Assembly (NCBI GenBank): GCA_027315185.1
Contig: DAHUYO010000022.1
Span: forward strand, 1-42,891
DNA: 42,891 bases
DNA from: Acidobacteriota bacterium
GTDB taxonomy: Bacteria; Acidobacteriota; Terriglobia; Terriglobales; SCQP01
Reading direction: 5' to 3'
Under the pieces are notes generated by a model. That model did not search any database. It saw nothing but the letters and a program-made list of their open reading frames with translations, and was not told the origin of the DNA. The position numbers and the translations under genes were made by a program. Positions 8,892 to 16,338 of the stretch are shown one piece after another (the first letter of the stretch is position 1; the number at the start of each line of letters is the position of its first letter).

Positions 8892-9904
8892 CCCAGCGCC
8901 CGCGCGGCCAAATGAACCGCCGCCGCGGCGCGCAGGCGAAGATTGTCGGCGCTGAGGGGAATCCAATAGATCCCCGACCGCAGCAAATCCTGCTGCGGCG
9001 CGCCGACCCGCACCCCGCTCTCGCCCGCCGCGCTGGTCGCCTCGGGCTGCGGCTCCCCCGGCGCGCAAAATGCCACCGGCGCGGAGCGCAGGGCCGCATG
9101 CAGGGCTTCGCTCGCCGGCGGCTGCGCCCACTCCGCCAGCAGGGAGATGATGTGGGCGTGAAACACCGGCGCCTGGAGGACCTGCAAGGCGGGCAAGGCG
9201 AAGCCGGAGGATGCGCCCAGGGCGCGCAGATCGGCGGCGATCGTCGCGGCTACTGCGGCCAGCGGCGGCTGCGCCTCTTCGCCCAACTCCACGCGAAGGT
9301 TATAGGCGATCTGGGCGCCAAACACGGCGCTGGGAATGGACTGCGCCGCCAGCAACCGCAGGCTCTGGTCGCGCAATTCTTCCAGCCCGGCCATGCCGCG
9401 CTCGCTGGCGGGCTCGAACACGGTGGCGGCGGTTCCGGCGACGCCGAGAGCGGCGAGCGCCGGGAGCACCGCCGCCAACATTTGCGCGGCGGGATGCGGC
9501 ACGCGCAGGGTTTTCGCGCCCGGAGCCAGCGCGGAGCCCAAGTCCACCGCCCAAGCGCCCGCCGCCTCCACCAGGGGCGCCGCCGCGCGGGTCTCCGCCG
9601 CGCCGCCGGCAAAAAACACCGCGTCCAATCCCTCCAGGGTCGAGGCCTCGAGCGGCTCCAGGACCACCGCCTCGGCGCCTAGGCCGCCCAGCTGGCGCTC
9701 CGCAGGGGCCTCGGACTCCGCGCCGTTGGAGGCGGGCGATCCGCTCCAGGGAGCAAAGTAGCGGACGACAGGTTCGCCGGCCTGCGCGAGGGCGGAGCTG
9801 GGCAAAAGCTCCGCCACTTCGCGCGCCTGCAAGCCGGTGCCGCCGGTAATGCCCAGGCGCCAAGGGCGCGAGCGCGGTCGCGGGGATATGGACGTCTCCG
9901 CCAT
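8882..9904 (-). CDS. USG-1-like, catalytically inactive aspartate-semialdehyde dehydrogenase homologue
   Basis: 340 residues with the fold of the Asd/ArgC family: N-terminal Rossmann segment (LGITGGTGLQAREVAELL), GLDAVFFAGGAAETR, and the dimerisation half with PVFHAHIISLLAEW and SADNLRLRAAAAVHLA. The catalytic motif N-P-N-C-(S/T)-T of true Asd is replaced by VPHPAAQMLAAVL, so the nucleophilic Cys is missing. The substrate Arg before the conserved PVF is Gln (LQAPVFHAH) and the Gln of the QAVSG region is not kept; the His is retained. This pattern resembles enterobacterial and pseudomonad USG-1, an Asd paralogue of unknown function. AGGAG lies nine bases before ATG 9904. It sits 12 bases after pssA and overlaps lptE, so it is co-expressed with phospholipid and LPS export genes. 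Confidence 0.75.
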   Translation of the reverse strand: MAETSISPRPRSRPWRLGITGGTGLQAREVAELLPSSALAQAGEPVVRYFAPWSGSPASNGAESEAPAERQLGGLGAEAVVLEPLEASTLEGLDAVFFAGGAAETRAAAPLVEAAGAWAVDLGSALAPGAKTLRVPHPAAQMLAAVLPALAALGVAGTAATVFEPASERGMAGLEELRDQSLRLLAAQSIPSAVFGAQIAYNLRVELGEEAQPPLAAVAATIAADLRALGASSGFALPALQVLQAPVFHAHIISLLAEWAQPPASEALHAALRSAPVAFCAPGEPQPEATSAAGESGVRVGAPQQDLLRSGIYWIPLSADNLRLRAAAAVHLAARALGCL

Positions 9905-9916
9905 TGGCGTTGGCTC

Positions 9917-10852
9917 CTACTCGTTCGCCCCGCCCCGCGCCGCCGGCTGGGGCCAGCCGGACTGCCGGCGCGGCGTGGGCTTGCCGCGGCGGAGGTGATG
10001 GGTCAGCCGCCAGATCACCGCCGCCAGCAGATATCCCACTGACAGAACCAGCAGCGTGGTTTCCGAAAAGTACCAGATGGCGGCCATCAGCGCGCCCAAG
10101 GCGACGGTGATCACGAACGGCTGTCGCCGGCGCAAGTCAATGTCCTTGAAGCTGTAAAACCGCCAGGTGCTGACCATCAAGTACGCCAGCGCCAGCACCA
10201 GCGCCAGCCAAGCCACCGCCCAGCCCCAGCTGGGGTTCACGGCGCCGAACAGAAACGAAGGCGACGCGAAGAAATGCACGCAGGCTGCGATCAGGCCGGC
10301 GGCCGCCGGGATGGGCATGCCGACAAAATATTTCTTGCCCGGCTTGCCGGGATTGCTGGGCTCGGCGTCGTCGGGGGCGATATTGAAGCGAGCCAGGCGG
10401 GCGGCGCCGGCGATGACGAACAAAAACGCCACCACCTGCGCGGCATGATCCAGGTAATGGAAGCCGTGCGATGCCAGCGGCAGGTGGACGAAACGCACGC
10501 CCCAGACATACGCCAGCAGGGCCGGCGCGACGCCGAAACTGATGACGTCGGCGAGGGAATCCAGCTCCCGGCCGAAGGCGCTGCTGGCGTTGGCCATGCG
10601 AGCGATGCGGCCGTCGAAGCCGTCGAGCAAAATCGCCCAGCCGATGGCCTTGGCCGCGGTGTCCAGCAAGGTGGCGGGCGCGGCGGCTTGCAGCGCGGCG
10701 GTGGTTTGCTGAATGGCGTACCAGCCCAGGCCGATATTGGCCACGGTGAACAGCGACGGCAACAGGGCGATGCCGCGGCGAATGCCGCGGCGCACCGGCG
10801 GGCCGGCGGGCCGATCCAGGTCGGGCTCAGAAGTGGGTAGGGGTGTGGACAT
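9917..10852 (-). CDS. pssA: CDP-diacylglycerol--serine O-phosphatidyltransferase
   Basis: Integral membrane enzyme making phosphatidylserine from CDP-diacylglycerol and serine, the first step to phosphatidylethanolamine. The CDP-alcohol phosphatidyltransferase motif is complete: DGFDGRIARMANASSAFGRE followed by LDSLADVISFGVAPA. Several hydrophobic helices follow (VVAFLFVIAGAARLARFNI, AVAWLALVLALAYLMV). 311 residues; the charged N-terminal extension before the first helix (LLPSLFTVANIGLGWYAI) is longer than minimal members. It overlaps the psd 3' end by 26 bases, so the two steps of PE synthesis are encoded as a coupled pair. Confidence 0.95.
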   Translation of the reverse strand: MSTPLPTSEPDLDRPAGPPVRRGIRRGIALLPSLFTVANIGLGWYAIQQTTAALQAAAPATLLDTAAKAIGWAILLDGFDGRIARMANASSAFGRELDSLADVISFGVAPALLAYVWGVRFVHLPLASHGFHYLDHAAQVVAFLFVIAGAARLARFNIAPDDAEPSNPGKPGKKYFVGMPIPAAAGLIAACVHFFASPSFLFGAVNPSWGWAVAWLALVLALAYLMVSTWRFYSFKDIDLRRRQPFVITVALGALMAAIWYFSETTLLVLSVGYLLAAVIWRLTHHLRRGKPTPRRQSGWPQPAARGGANE

Positions 10853-11513
10853 CGGCGGCCATCGGGGCCGGTTCGGCGGCGAAGGGCAGGCGCGCCAGCA
10901 ACGTGGCGCCGCCTTGCACCCGCTGGCCGGCGGCGACCGCGATCACCGCGCCGGCGGGCAAGAAGACGTCCACCCTCGAACCAAATTTTATCAGCCCCAC
11001 CAGTTGCCCGCGCTCCACCTGATCGCCGGGGCGGGGCCAGAAAACGATGCGCCGGGCGATCAAGCCCGCGATCTGGACAAACGCCAAGGGCGTTGTTCCG
11101 GACGGTCCCGTGGCCAGCCGCACCAGGTTCTGCTCATTTTCCACGGCGGAATTGGGATTGAGGGCGCTGCCGAACCGCCCCCGCCGGTATTCGGCCGAAA
11201 CCACCCGCCCCGTTGCCGGAGCGCGGGTGACGTGGACGTCGAAAATGGATAGAAAGATGCTGATGCGGTGCGCGAACTGCCGCGCCAGCGGAGCATCCGC
11301 CGCCAGGGCCTCCACATGAGTGACCTTGCCATCGGCGGGCGAGACCACCCCGCCGGGGTCGGCGGGAACGACGCGCGCGGGGTTGCGAAAAAAATAGAGC
11401 GCGAACAGGCCGAACACCAGCAGCGGCGCCGCCCATCCCCAGAAGGTGAAATAGGCCACCAGCGCCGCCGCCGCCAGGGAACCGGCGAAATAAAAGATGC
11501 CGTCGCGGATCAC
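10827..11513 (-). CDS. psd: Phosphatidylserine decarboxylase proenzyme
   Basis: Converts phosphatidylserine to phosphatidylethanolamine. 228 residues, the short PSD-A type with an N-terminal hydrophobic hairpin (FYFAGSLAAAALVAYFTFWG, then APLLVFGLFALYFFRNPAR). SPADGKVTHVE, RISIFLSIFDVHVTRAPATG and the self-cleavage site KFGSRVDVFLPAG are present; cleavage at Gly-Ser would generate the pyruvoyl group. Start is GTG at 11513, preceded by a consensus TATAAT only seven bases away and no Shine-Dalgarno. First gene of the psd-pssA-usg-lptE-holA operon, downstream of the GH3 gene. Confidence 0.95.
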   Translation of the reverse strand: MIRDGIFYFAGSLAAAALVAYFTFWGWAAPLLVFGLFALYFFRNPARVVPADPGGVVSPADGKVTHVEALAADAPLARQFAHRISIFLSIFDVHVTRAPATGRVVSAEYRRGRFGSALNPNSAVENEQNLVRLATGPSGTTPLAFVQIAGLIARRIVFWPRPGDQVERGQLVGLIKFGSRVDVFLPAGAVIAVAAGQRVQGGATLLARLPFAAEPAPMAADVHTPTHF

Positions 11514-11520
11514 TGCGCCG

Positions 11521-11526
11521 ATTATA
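11521..11526 (-). promoter_or_regulatory. -10 box TATAAT of psd, start-proximal (leaderless candidate)
   Basis: Consensus TATAAT on the minus strand in the 40-base gap between the GH3 stop and psd. Seven bases separate it from the GTG start at 11513, which puts the transcription start on the start codon. No -35 box is evident. Confidence 0.6.
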
Positions 11527-11553
11527 GCGGCCTCCCGCGCGCCGCGACTGGGT

Positions 11554-14301
11554 TCAGTGCGACACCGTGAACTGTTGTCGCAGGAGCAGATTCCGCGAGG
11601 AAGCGCCGACGAATACCCAGCGCTTGCCCGCCGCCAGCCGCCAACGGTTCGCCCCGTCGGCCCAATACTGCAACTGCCGCCGCGGCACCCGGATCGTTAC
11701 CTGCCGCGTCTGGCCCGGGGCCAAGGACAGGCGGGCAAATCCGGCCAGAGCGCGCACCGCGAACTGCGCCCCGGCGGGCGCGGGTTGGGGCGGCCCTAAA
11801 TAGACCTGCGGAACGGCGTCTCCGGCCACCGGACCAACATTGCGGACAGCAAAGGAAACCGCCAGGCCGCCGCGCGCATCGCGGCGCACGGCCAGGCCGG
11901 AGTAGCGGAACCGGGTGTACGTGAGACCGAAGCCAAAGGGAAATAGCGGTGGAATCCGCTGTTGGTCAAACCAGCGATAGCCCACGAAGATGCCTTCGCT
12001 GAACCGCGTGACGCCCTTCACGCCCCGCGAGGACCGTTCCGGATGCGCCGGATCGTGAGACACGTATTGGTCCAGGCGCTGGGCCCAGGTAAACGGCAAC
12101 CTGCCGCCGGGATCAGTTTTGCCCAGCAGCACCCGCGCCGTGGCCGGCCCGCCGCCGTCGCCGGGATACCACATCTCCAGCAGCGCCGCCACGTGCGGCA
12201 GCCAAGGCAGCGCGTCGGGCTGGCTGGTGTTCAGCACCACGATGGTGCGAGGATTGACGCGGGCGATGGCGGCAATCAGGCGGTTCTGATCGCCCGGCAA
12301 CTGGTAGGCCGGGAGGCCCCGGCCCCAGGCGAAGACCACCACGGTGTGGGCCGCTTTCGCCGCCGCCAGCGCGGCGTTCCAGTCCGCCTGCCGCTGCCGC
12401 GGCGTCATCCAGGCCAGGCGGATCTGCACCGGCCGCCCCGAGCCGTCGGCGGTTTCCCGCACCTGGATGGGATGCGGGCCAGCGGTCAGGTGCAGGCTGA
12501 CCCGCACGTTATCCAAATTGTCGGTCGTGGGCAGCACATTGTCCTGGGCGGCCTGAATGTAGTTGCCGTGGAGCAGAAGATTCGCCGTGCGGCCGGCCAA
12601 ATGGCCATCCACGCGGAACTGGGCGGCGCAGCCCATGACCTGCAAATACAGCCAGTAATCGCCCGTGCGCGGAATGCGCAGCACCCCGCTCCATTGCCGC
12701 TTGGTCCCCGCGCGCAGGGGGCGCCCGTCGCGCTGGGTGAAGTTGATCTGGGCGTCGCGAACCGCCGGTCCGGAACCTTCGCGCCGCAGGCCGGGGTGTC
12801 CGCCGGAGGACAAATAGCGGCCCGGGATCGGACGGCCGGTCATATCATCGGCCACGGACAGGGTGACGTGGCGGCCGGCGACTCCGCGCGTCTCTTGCAG
12901 CAACGCCGCATACGGGCTCAGGTCGCGGCTGGGAAAGCCGAGGGCCTTTTCCCCCGATTCCCCGATGGTGACGGTCTGCGCCGCGCCGGGACCGATCAGG
13001 GCCAAGGAATGCAAGTCGGCGGCGGTCAGGGGCAGGGCGTGACCGCGATTTTTCAGCAGCACGGCCGCTTCCTCCGCCACCGCTTCCACCGCGTGAACGT
13101 CACGGGCAAACGGCACGGCCGACACCGCCCACGGCGCCTTGCCGCGCAGGTAGCCGAAACGGTCCATCGCCATCAGGATTCGCCGCGCCGCCGCGGTGAT
13201 CTGCGCGGGGGTAACGGTCTTGTTCTTCACCGCGGCCAGCATTCCCTCCGGCGGCGCCATCTTGCCAAATCCGGCGAAGCCGGCCGCGGGCGGCTCCTCG
13301 GGGATATGGCTGGAAAAGAACATGGCCTTCACATTCAGCCGGTGCGCCGGCGCCGCCGCCGGGCGCGCGCAGAAATAGCAGGGCAGGAACGGAATCATCG
13401 AGCCCGGCATTTCCAGATCGAGCCCGTGGGCCAAGAAGTCGGTGGCGTGCGTCGCGCCCCAATCCGACATCACGTAGCCGCGAAAGCCGATCTCCTGTTT
13501 CAGCACCCCGCGCAGGGTAGCCGCGTTGCCGCAGGCATAGGCGCCGTTGACCTGGTTGTAGGAGCACATCACCGCGGCGACGCCGGCCCGCACCGCGTAG
13601 GCGAAGGGCTCGGCATAAATTTGGTGCAGCGCCTGTTGACCGACGATGACATCGCCGCCGCCGTTATAGGCGAGGAAGTGCTTGGCGGTCGCCATCACCC
13701 CCTGGCTCTGGATGCCGCGGATCACGCCGGCGCCGATTTCCCCGGACAAGAGCGGATCCTCGCCGTAGGTGTTGTAGGCGCGAGCCCAGGTCGGATCGCG
13801 AAAGATATTCAGGAAGGGCTGAAGGGCCACGGCGATGCCCAGCGCGCGCGCATCCCGGCCAATCACCCGCCCTTCGCGCCGCGCGGCGGCGGCGCTGAAG
13901 GTCGCCGCCACGCCCATGGTCGCCACGGGGGCGGTCGAGCGGTGGCGCATCAGCACCCCCGGCGGCCCGTCCGCCATGCGCATGGGAGGAATGCCCAGCT
14001 TGCGGTTCCCCGCCCAGTAGCCCGCCTGGCCCTGATACTGCGCCGGGTTGGGCGCCGACCCATGCACCAGGCGAATTTTTTCCGCCAGCGTCATGCGCGC
14101 CAGCATCGCGTTCACCTTGGCCGCGCCATGCGGGGCCGGGCGGGCATGACAACCCGCGGCCGTAACGGTCACCAGCGCCAACAGGCCGACGGCCGCCAGC
14201 GCGGCGGGGGCGCGGCGCAGCCGGTGCGATGGCGATGAAGACCGGCGGCTGGCGGGACGGCGGTTCGGGCGGAGCGACGGGCGGAGTGAGGTACGTAACA
14301 T
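11554..14301 (-). CDS. Glycoside hydrolase family 3 beta-glucosidase lipoprotein with PA14 insert
   Basis: Exported beta-glycosidase, probably beta-glucosidase or xylosidase. From ATG 14301 it has 915 residues. A lipoprotein signal (ALAAVGLLALVTVTAAGC, Cys 51) suggests anchoring in a membrane. The GH3 N-terminal barrel shows RMADGPPGV, NTYGEDPLLSGEIG, ATAKHFLAYN and the nucleophile Asp in GYVMSDWGATH (about residue 280). A PA14-like carbohydrate-binding insert (GDYWLYLQVMGCAAQFRVDG) lies inside the C-terminal half. Then come the GH3 C-terminal domain (TIVVLNTSQPDALPWL, LLEMWYPGDGGG) and a fibronectin-III-like end (FPFGFGLTYTRF, APGQTRQVTIRVP). A GTG at 14340 could extend it by 13 residues. 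It is divergent from the S55 peptidase gene. Confidence 0.92.
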   Translation of the reverse strand: MLRTSLRPSLRPNRRPASRRSSSPSHRLRRAPAALAAVGLLALVTVTAAGCHARPAPHGAAKVNAMLARMTLAEKIRLVHGSAPNPAQYQGQAGYWAGNRKLGIPPMRMADGPPGVLMRHRSTAPVATMGVAATFSAAAARREGRVIGRDARALGIAVALQPFLNIFRDPTWARAYNTYGEDPLLSGEIGAGVIRGIQSQGVMATAKHFLAYNGGGDVIVGQQALHQIYAEPFAYAVRAGVAAVMCSYNQVNGAYACGNAATLRGVLKQEIGFRGYVMSDWGATHATDFLAHGLDLEMPGSMIPFLPCYFCARPAAAPAHRLNVKAMFFSSHIPEEPPAAGFAGFGKMAPPEGMLAAVKNKTVTPAQITAAARRILMAMDRFGYLRGKAPWAVSAVPFARDVHAVEAVAEEAAVLLKNRGHALPLTAADLHSLALIGPGAAQTVTIGESGEKALGFPSRDLSPYAALLQETRGVAGRHVTLSVADDMTGRPIPGRYLSSGGHPGLRREGSGPAVRDAQINFTQRDGRPLRAGTKRQWSGVLRIPRTGDYWLYLQVMGCAAQFRVDGHLAGRTANLLLHGNYIQAAQDNVLPTTDNLDNVRVSLHLTAGPHPIQVRETADGSGRPVQIRLAWMTPRQRQADWNAALAAAKAAHTVVVFAWGRGLPAYQLPGDQNRLIAAIARVNPRTIVVLNTSQPDALPWLPHVAALLEMWYPGDGGGPATARVLLGKTDPGGRLPFTWAQRLDQYVSHDPAHPERSSRGVKGVTRFSEGIFVGYRWFDQQRIPPLFPFGFGLTYTRFRYSGLAVRRDARGGLAVSFAVRNVGPVAGDAVPQVYLGPPQPAPAGAQFAVRALAGFARLSLAPGQTRQVTIRVPRRQLQYWADGANRWRLAAGKRWVFVGASSRNLLLRQQFTVSH

Positions 14302-14343
14302 GGCGTCAACCGCCCGTAAGCGTGTCACATCGGCGAACACACT

Positions 14344-14419
14344 GCAAGCGGCGCATTCTGGGCTCGATGAGCCCCTGACCCAGGAGACAGGAGTGCCTGG
14401 GAAGGGCCACGCCGCTTGC
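14344..14419. repeat. 76-base three-stem palindromic (cloverleaf-like) element
   Basis: Closing stem: GCAAGCGGCG (14344-14353) pairs perfectly with CGCCGCTTGC (14410-14419). Inside are two further perfect stems: GGGCTC/GAGCCC (14360-14365/14369-14374, loop GAT) and CCCAGG/CCTGGG (14379-14384/14396-14401, 11-base loop). It lies between the divergent GH3 and S55 genes, and its right arm overlaps the -35 box of the S55 promoter. It lacks tRNA features (no TTCGA T-loop) and any T-run. It could be a regulatory DNA site, a structured RNA or a small mobile palindrome. Confidence 0.7.
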
Positions 14420-14444
14420 GCCCTACGCGCCAGCCGCCTACACT
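14416..14444 (+). promoter_or_regulatory. Sigma-70-type promoter of the S55 peptidase gene
   Basis: TTGCGC (14416-14421), 17-base spacer, TACACT (14439-14444); the ATG follows 27 bases later at 14472. The -35 box lies in the right arm of the palindromic element. Confidence 0.45.
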
Positions 14445-14471
14445 GAATTCAAAGCCCGCCCGCTGCGCCCC

Positions 14472-16337
14472 ATGCATCGTCTCCCGAGCCGTTGTTTTCT
14501 GCTGCTGGCCTGCCTGGCCGCCAGCGCTCTGCCCGTTCTCGCCCAACGTCGCCCCACGGCGCCGGTGGGGATTTTCCCCTTGCGGGATGTGCGCGCGGGG
14601 ATGACGGGCGTGGGCAAGACGGTCTTCTCGGGAACTCAAGTGCAAACGTTTCAGGTCAAGATCCTGGGCGTGGTGCACAACATGGGCCCCAAACAGGCGG
14701 TCATCCTCGCGCGCCTCAGCGGCGGCCCGCTGGCCCAAACTGGCGTGCTGGAAGGCATGAGCGGCAGCCCGGTCTACATTGACGGCAAGCTGGTGGGCGC
14801 GGTGGCGCTGGGCTTTCCCTACGCCAAGACCGCCATCGCCGGCATTACGCCCATCCAACAGATGCTGGCGCAAGAGGCGCGCGCGACGGCGCAGGCGCAC
14901 CAAGATGCCTTCGCGGCGGATAGCGGCGCGCCGCCGCCAGCGGCGACTCTGCGGTTGACCGCCGCGGACGGCAACCTGCAACTGCTGCACCCCAAAGCGC
15001 GACTGCAACTGGGCCCCGCGCGGGCGCTGCCGGCGGATATGCAGTTGCCGCAGTTGCACACGCCGCTGGTGCTATCCGGATTCAGCCCGCGCGCCATCGC
15101 CCAGTTCGCGCCCCAGTTTCAGGCGCTGGGGTTGGCGCCGATGATGGGGGGCACGGCCGGCGCCGGTTCCGCCACCAACGCTCTGGCCCCGGCGTCGAGC
15201 TTGCATCCGGGAGACATGATCAGCGTGCAGTTGGTTCGGGGGGACTTGGAAGTCGCCGCCGACGGCACGGTCACCTATATCCACGATGGCCACATCTTCG
15301 CCTTTGGCCACCGCTTCCTTTCCGCCGGCGCCACCGCCATGCCCTTCAGCCATGCGCGGGTGGTGGCGCTGATGCCGGGGCTGATGACCTCGTTCAAGAT
15401 CGCGGTCAGCGGGCGGCGGCTGGGTGTGATCCGGCAGGACGATTCCCAGGGCGTCTACGGCACCTTCGGCGGCCAGGCGCATATGATTCCGGTGCGGGTC
15501 AGCGTGCGGCAAGGCGGAGTCGCGCAGACCTACCGCTTCGAAATGGTGAACAACCGGTTCCTGACGCCTTTCTTGTTCAACATGGCGCTGGCTTCGACGC
15601 TGGACGCCACCCAGCGCAGCGTCGGCCCGGCGACGCTGCGGCTGCAAGGGGCGATTGACCTGGCGGGGGCGGCGCCGGTGGAGATCCATGACTTGGTCGC
15701 GGAAGATATCAATGGGCCGGCATCCGCCGCCATGAGCGCCGCCGCGCCGCTCAGCTACCTTTACCAGAGCGGGCTGCGCTTCACGATCCGCGGGATTCAT
15801 CTTTCCGTCACTTCCTCCAACCGGAATCGCACGCTGAAGATGGTTGGCCTTTGGGCCAACCGCAGCCAGGTGCGACCCGGCCAATCGCTGACTATCACCG
15901 CGCGGCTGCGCGCCGCCGACGGCAGCATGGTCACGCGGGAGCTGCCGGTGCATGTTCCCGCCAGCCTGCCGCCGGGTCCGCTGAAGATCGCCGCCGGCGC
16001 CGGCGAAGCACTGGACCTGATGGAGATGCAGCGCCTGCAGCAGGGCTTCCGCGCGCGCAACGTGCCGCAATTGGTGGCGGCGATCAACGATTTGCGGCGC
16101 AATGACCGGCTGTACCTGCGCGCCAGCGAGCAACGGCCGGCATTCGTCATCGCCGGGCAGCAGTTCCCCGCCCCGCCGCCTTCGGTGGCGCGCGCCTTGG
16201 CCGCCGGCCCTTCGGTGGACAGCGGCATGGCCGCCAGCCAGGATTCCCCGGTGTACCAGTACGCCACCCCCGACCTGCCCTTCGTGATTCAAGGCGTGAA
16301 GACCATTACCGTGCAGGTGCGCAAGCCCGACTATTGA
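14472..16337 (+). CDS. Secreted SpoIVB-like S55-family peptidase, lobes in permuted order
   Basis: 621 residues with a cleavable signal peptide (FLLLACLAASALPVLAQ). A segment at about 56-131 matches what I recall of the C-terminal half of Bacillus SpoIVB: TFQVKILGVVHNMGPKQAVI, then GVLEGMSGSPVYIDGKLVGA with the serine nucleophile Ser99. A later segment, about 264-330, matches the SpoIVB N-terminal half: GTVTYIHDGHIFAFGHRF, with His280 as the likely catalytic His, and GVYGTFGGQAHMIPVRV. In SpoIVB the His lobe comes first. An Asp at the expected distance before the Ser is not evident. The remaining C-terminal part is beta-rich. The next gene begins within a few bases, so this is a two-gene operon of secreted proteins. 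Substrate unknown. Confidence 0.75.
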   Translation: MHRLPSRCFLLLACLAASALPVLAQRRPTAPVGIFPLRDVRAGMTGVGKTVFSGTQVQTFQVKILGVVHNMGPKQAVILARLSGGPLAQTGVLEGMSGSPVYIDGKLVGAVALGFPYAKTAIAGITPIQQMLAQEARATAQAHQDAFAADSGAPPPAATLRLTAADGNLQLLHPKARLQLGPARALPADMQLPQLHTPLVLSGFSPRAIAQFAPQFQALGLAPMMGGTAGAGSATNALAPASSLHPGDMISVQLVRGDLEVAADGTVTYIHDGHIFAFGHRFLSAGATAMPFSHARVVALMPGLMTSFKIAVSGRRLGVIRQDDSQGVYGTFGGQAHMIPVRVSVRQGGVAQTYRFEMVNNRFLTPFLFNMALASTLDATQRSVGPATLRLQGAIDLAGAAPVEIHDLVAEDINGPASAAMSAAAPLSYLYQSGLRFTIRGIHLSVTSSNRNRTLKMVGLWANRSQVRPGQSLTITARLRAADGSMVTRELPVHVPASLPPGPLKIAAGAGEALDLMEMQRLQQGFRARNVPQLVAAINDLRRNDRLYLRASEQRPAFVIAGQQFPAPPPSVARALAAGPSVDSGMAASQDSPVYQYATPDLPFVIQGVKTITVQVRKPDY

Positions 16338-16338
16338 T

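Noticed and set aside
14344-14419. tRNA gene, suggested by the 76-base cloverleaf length
   Set aside because: No TTCGA T-loop on either strand, no conserved D-loop bases, the closing stem is 10 rather than 7 bp, and there are only two internal hairpins.
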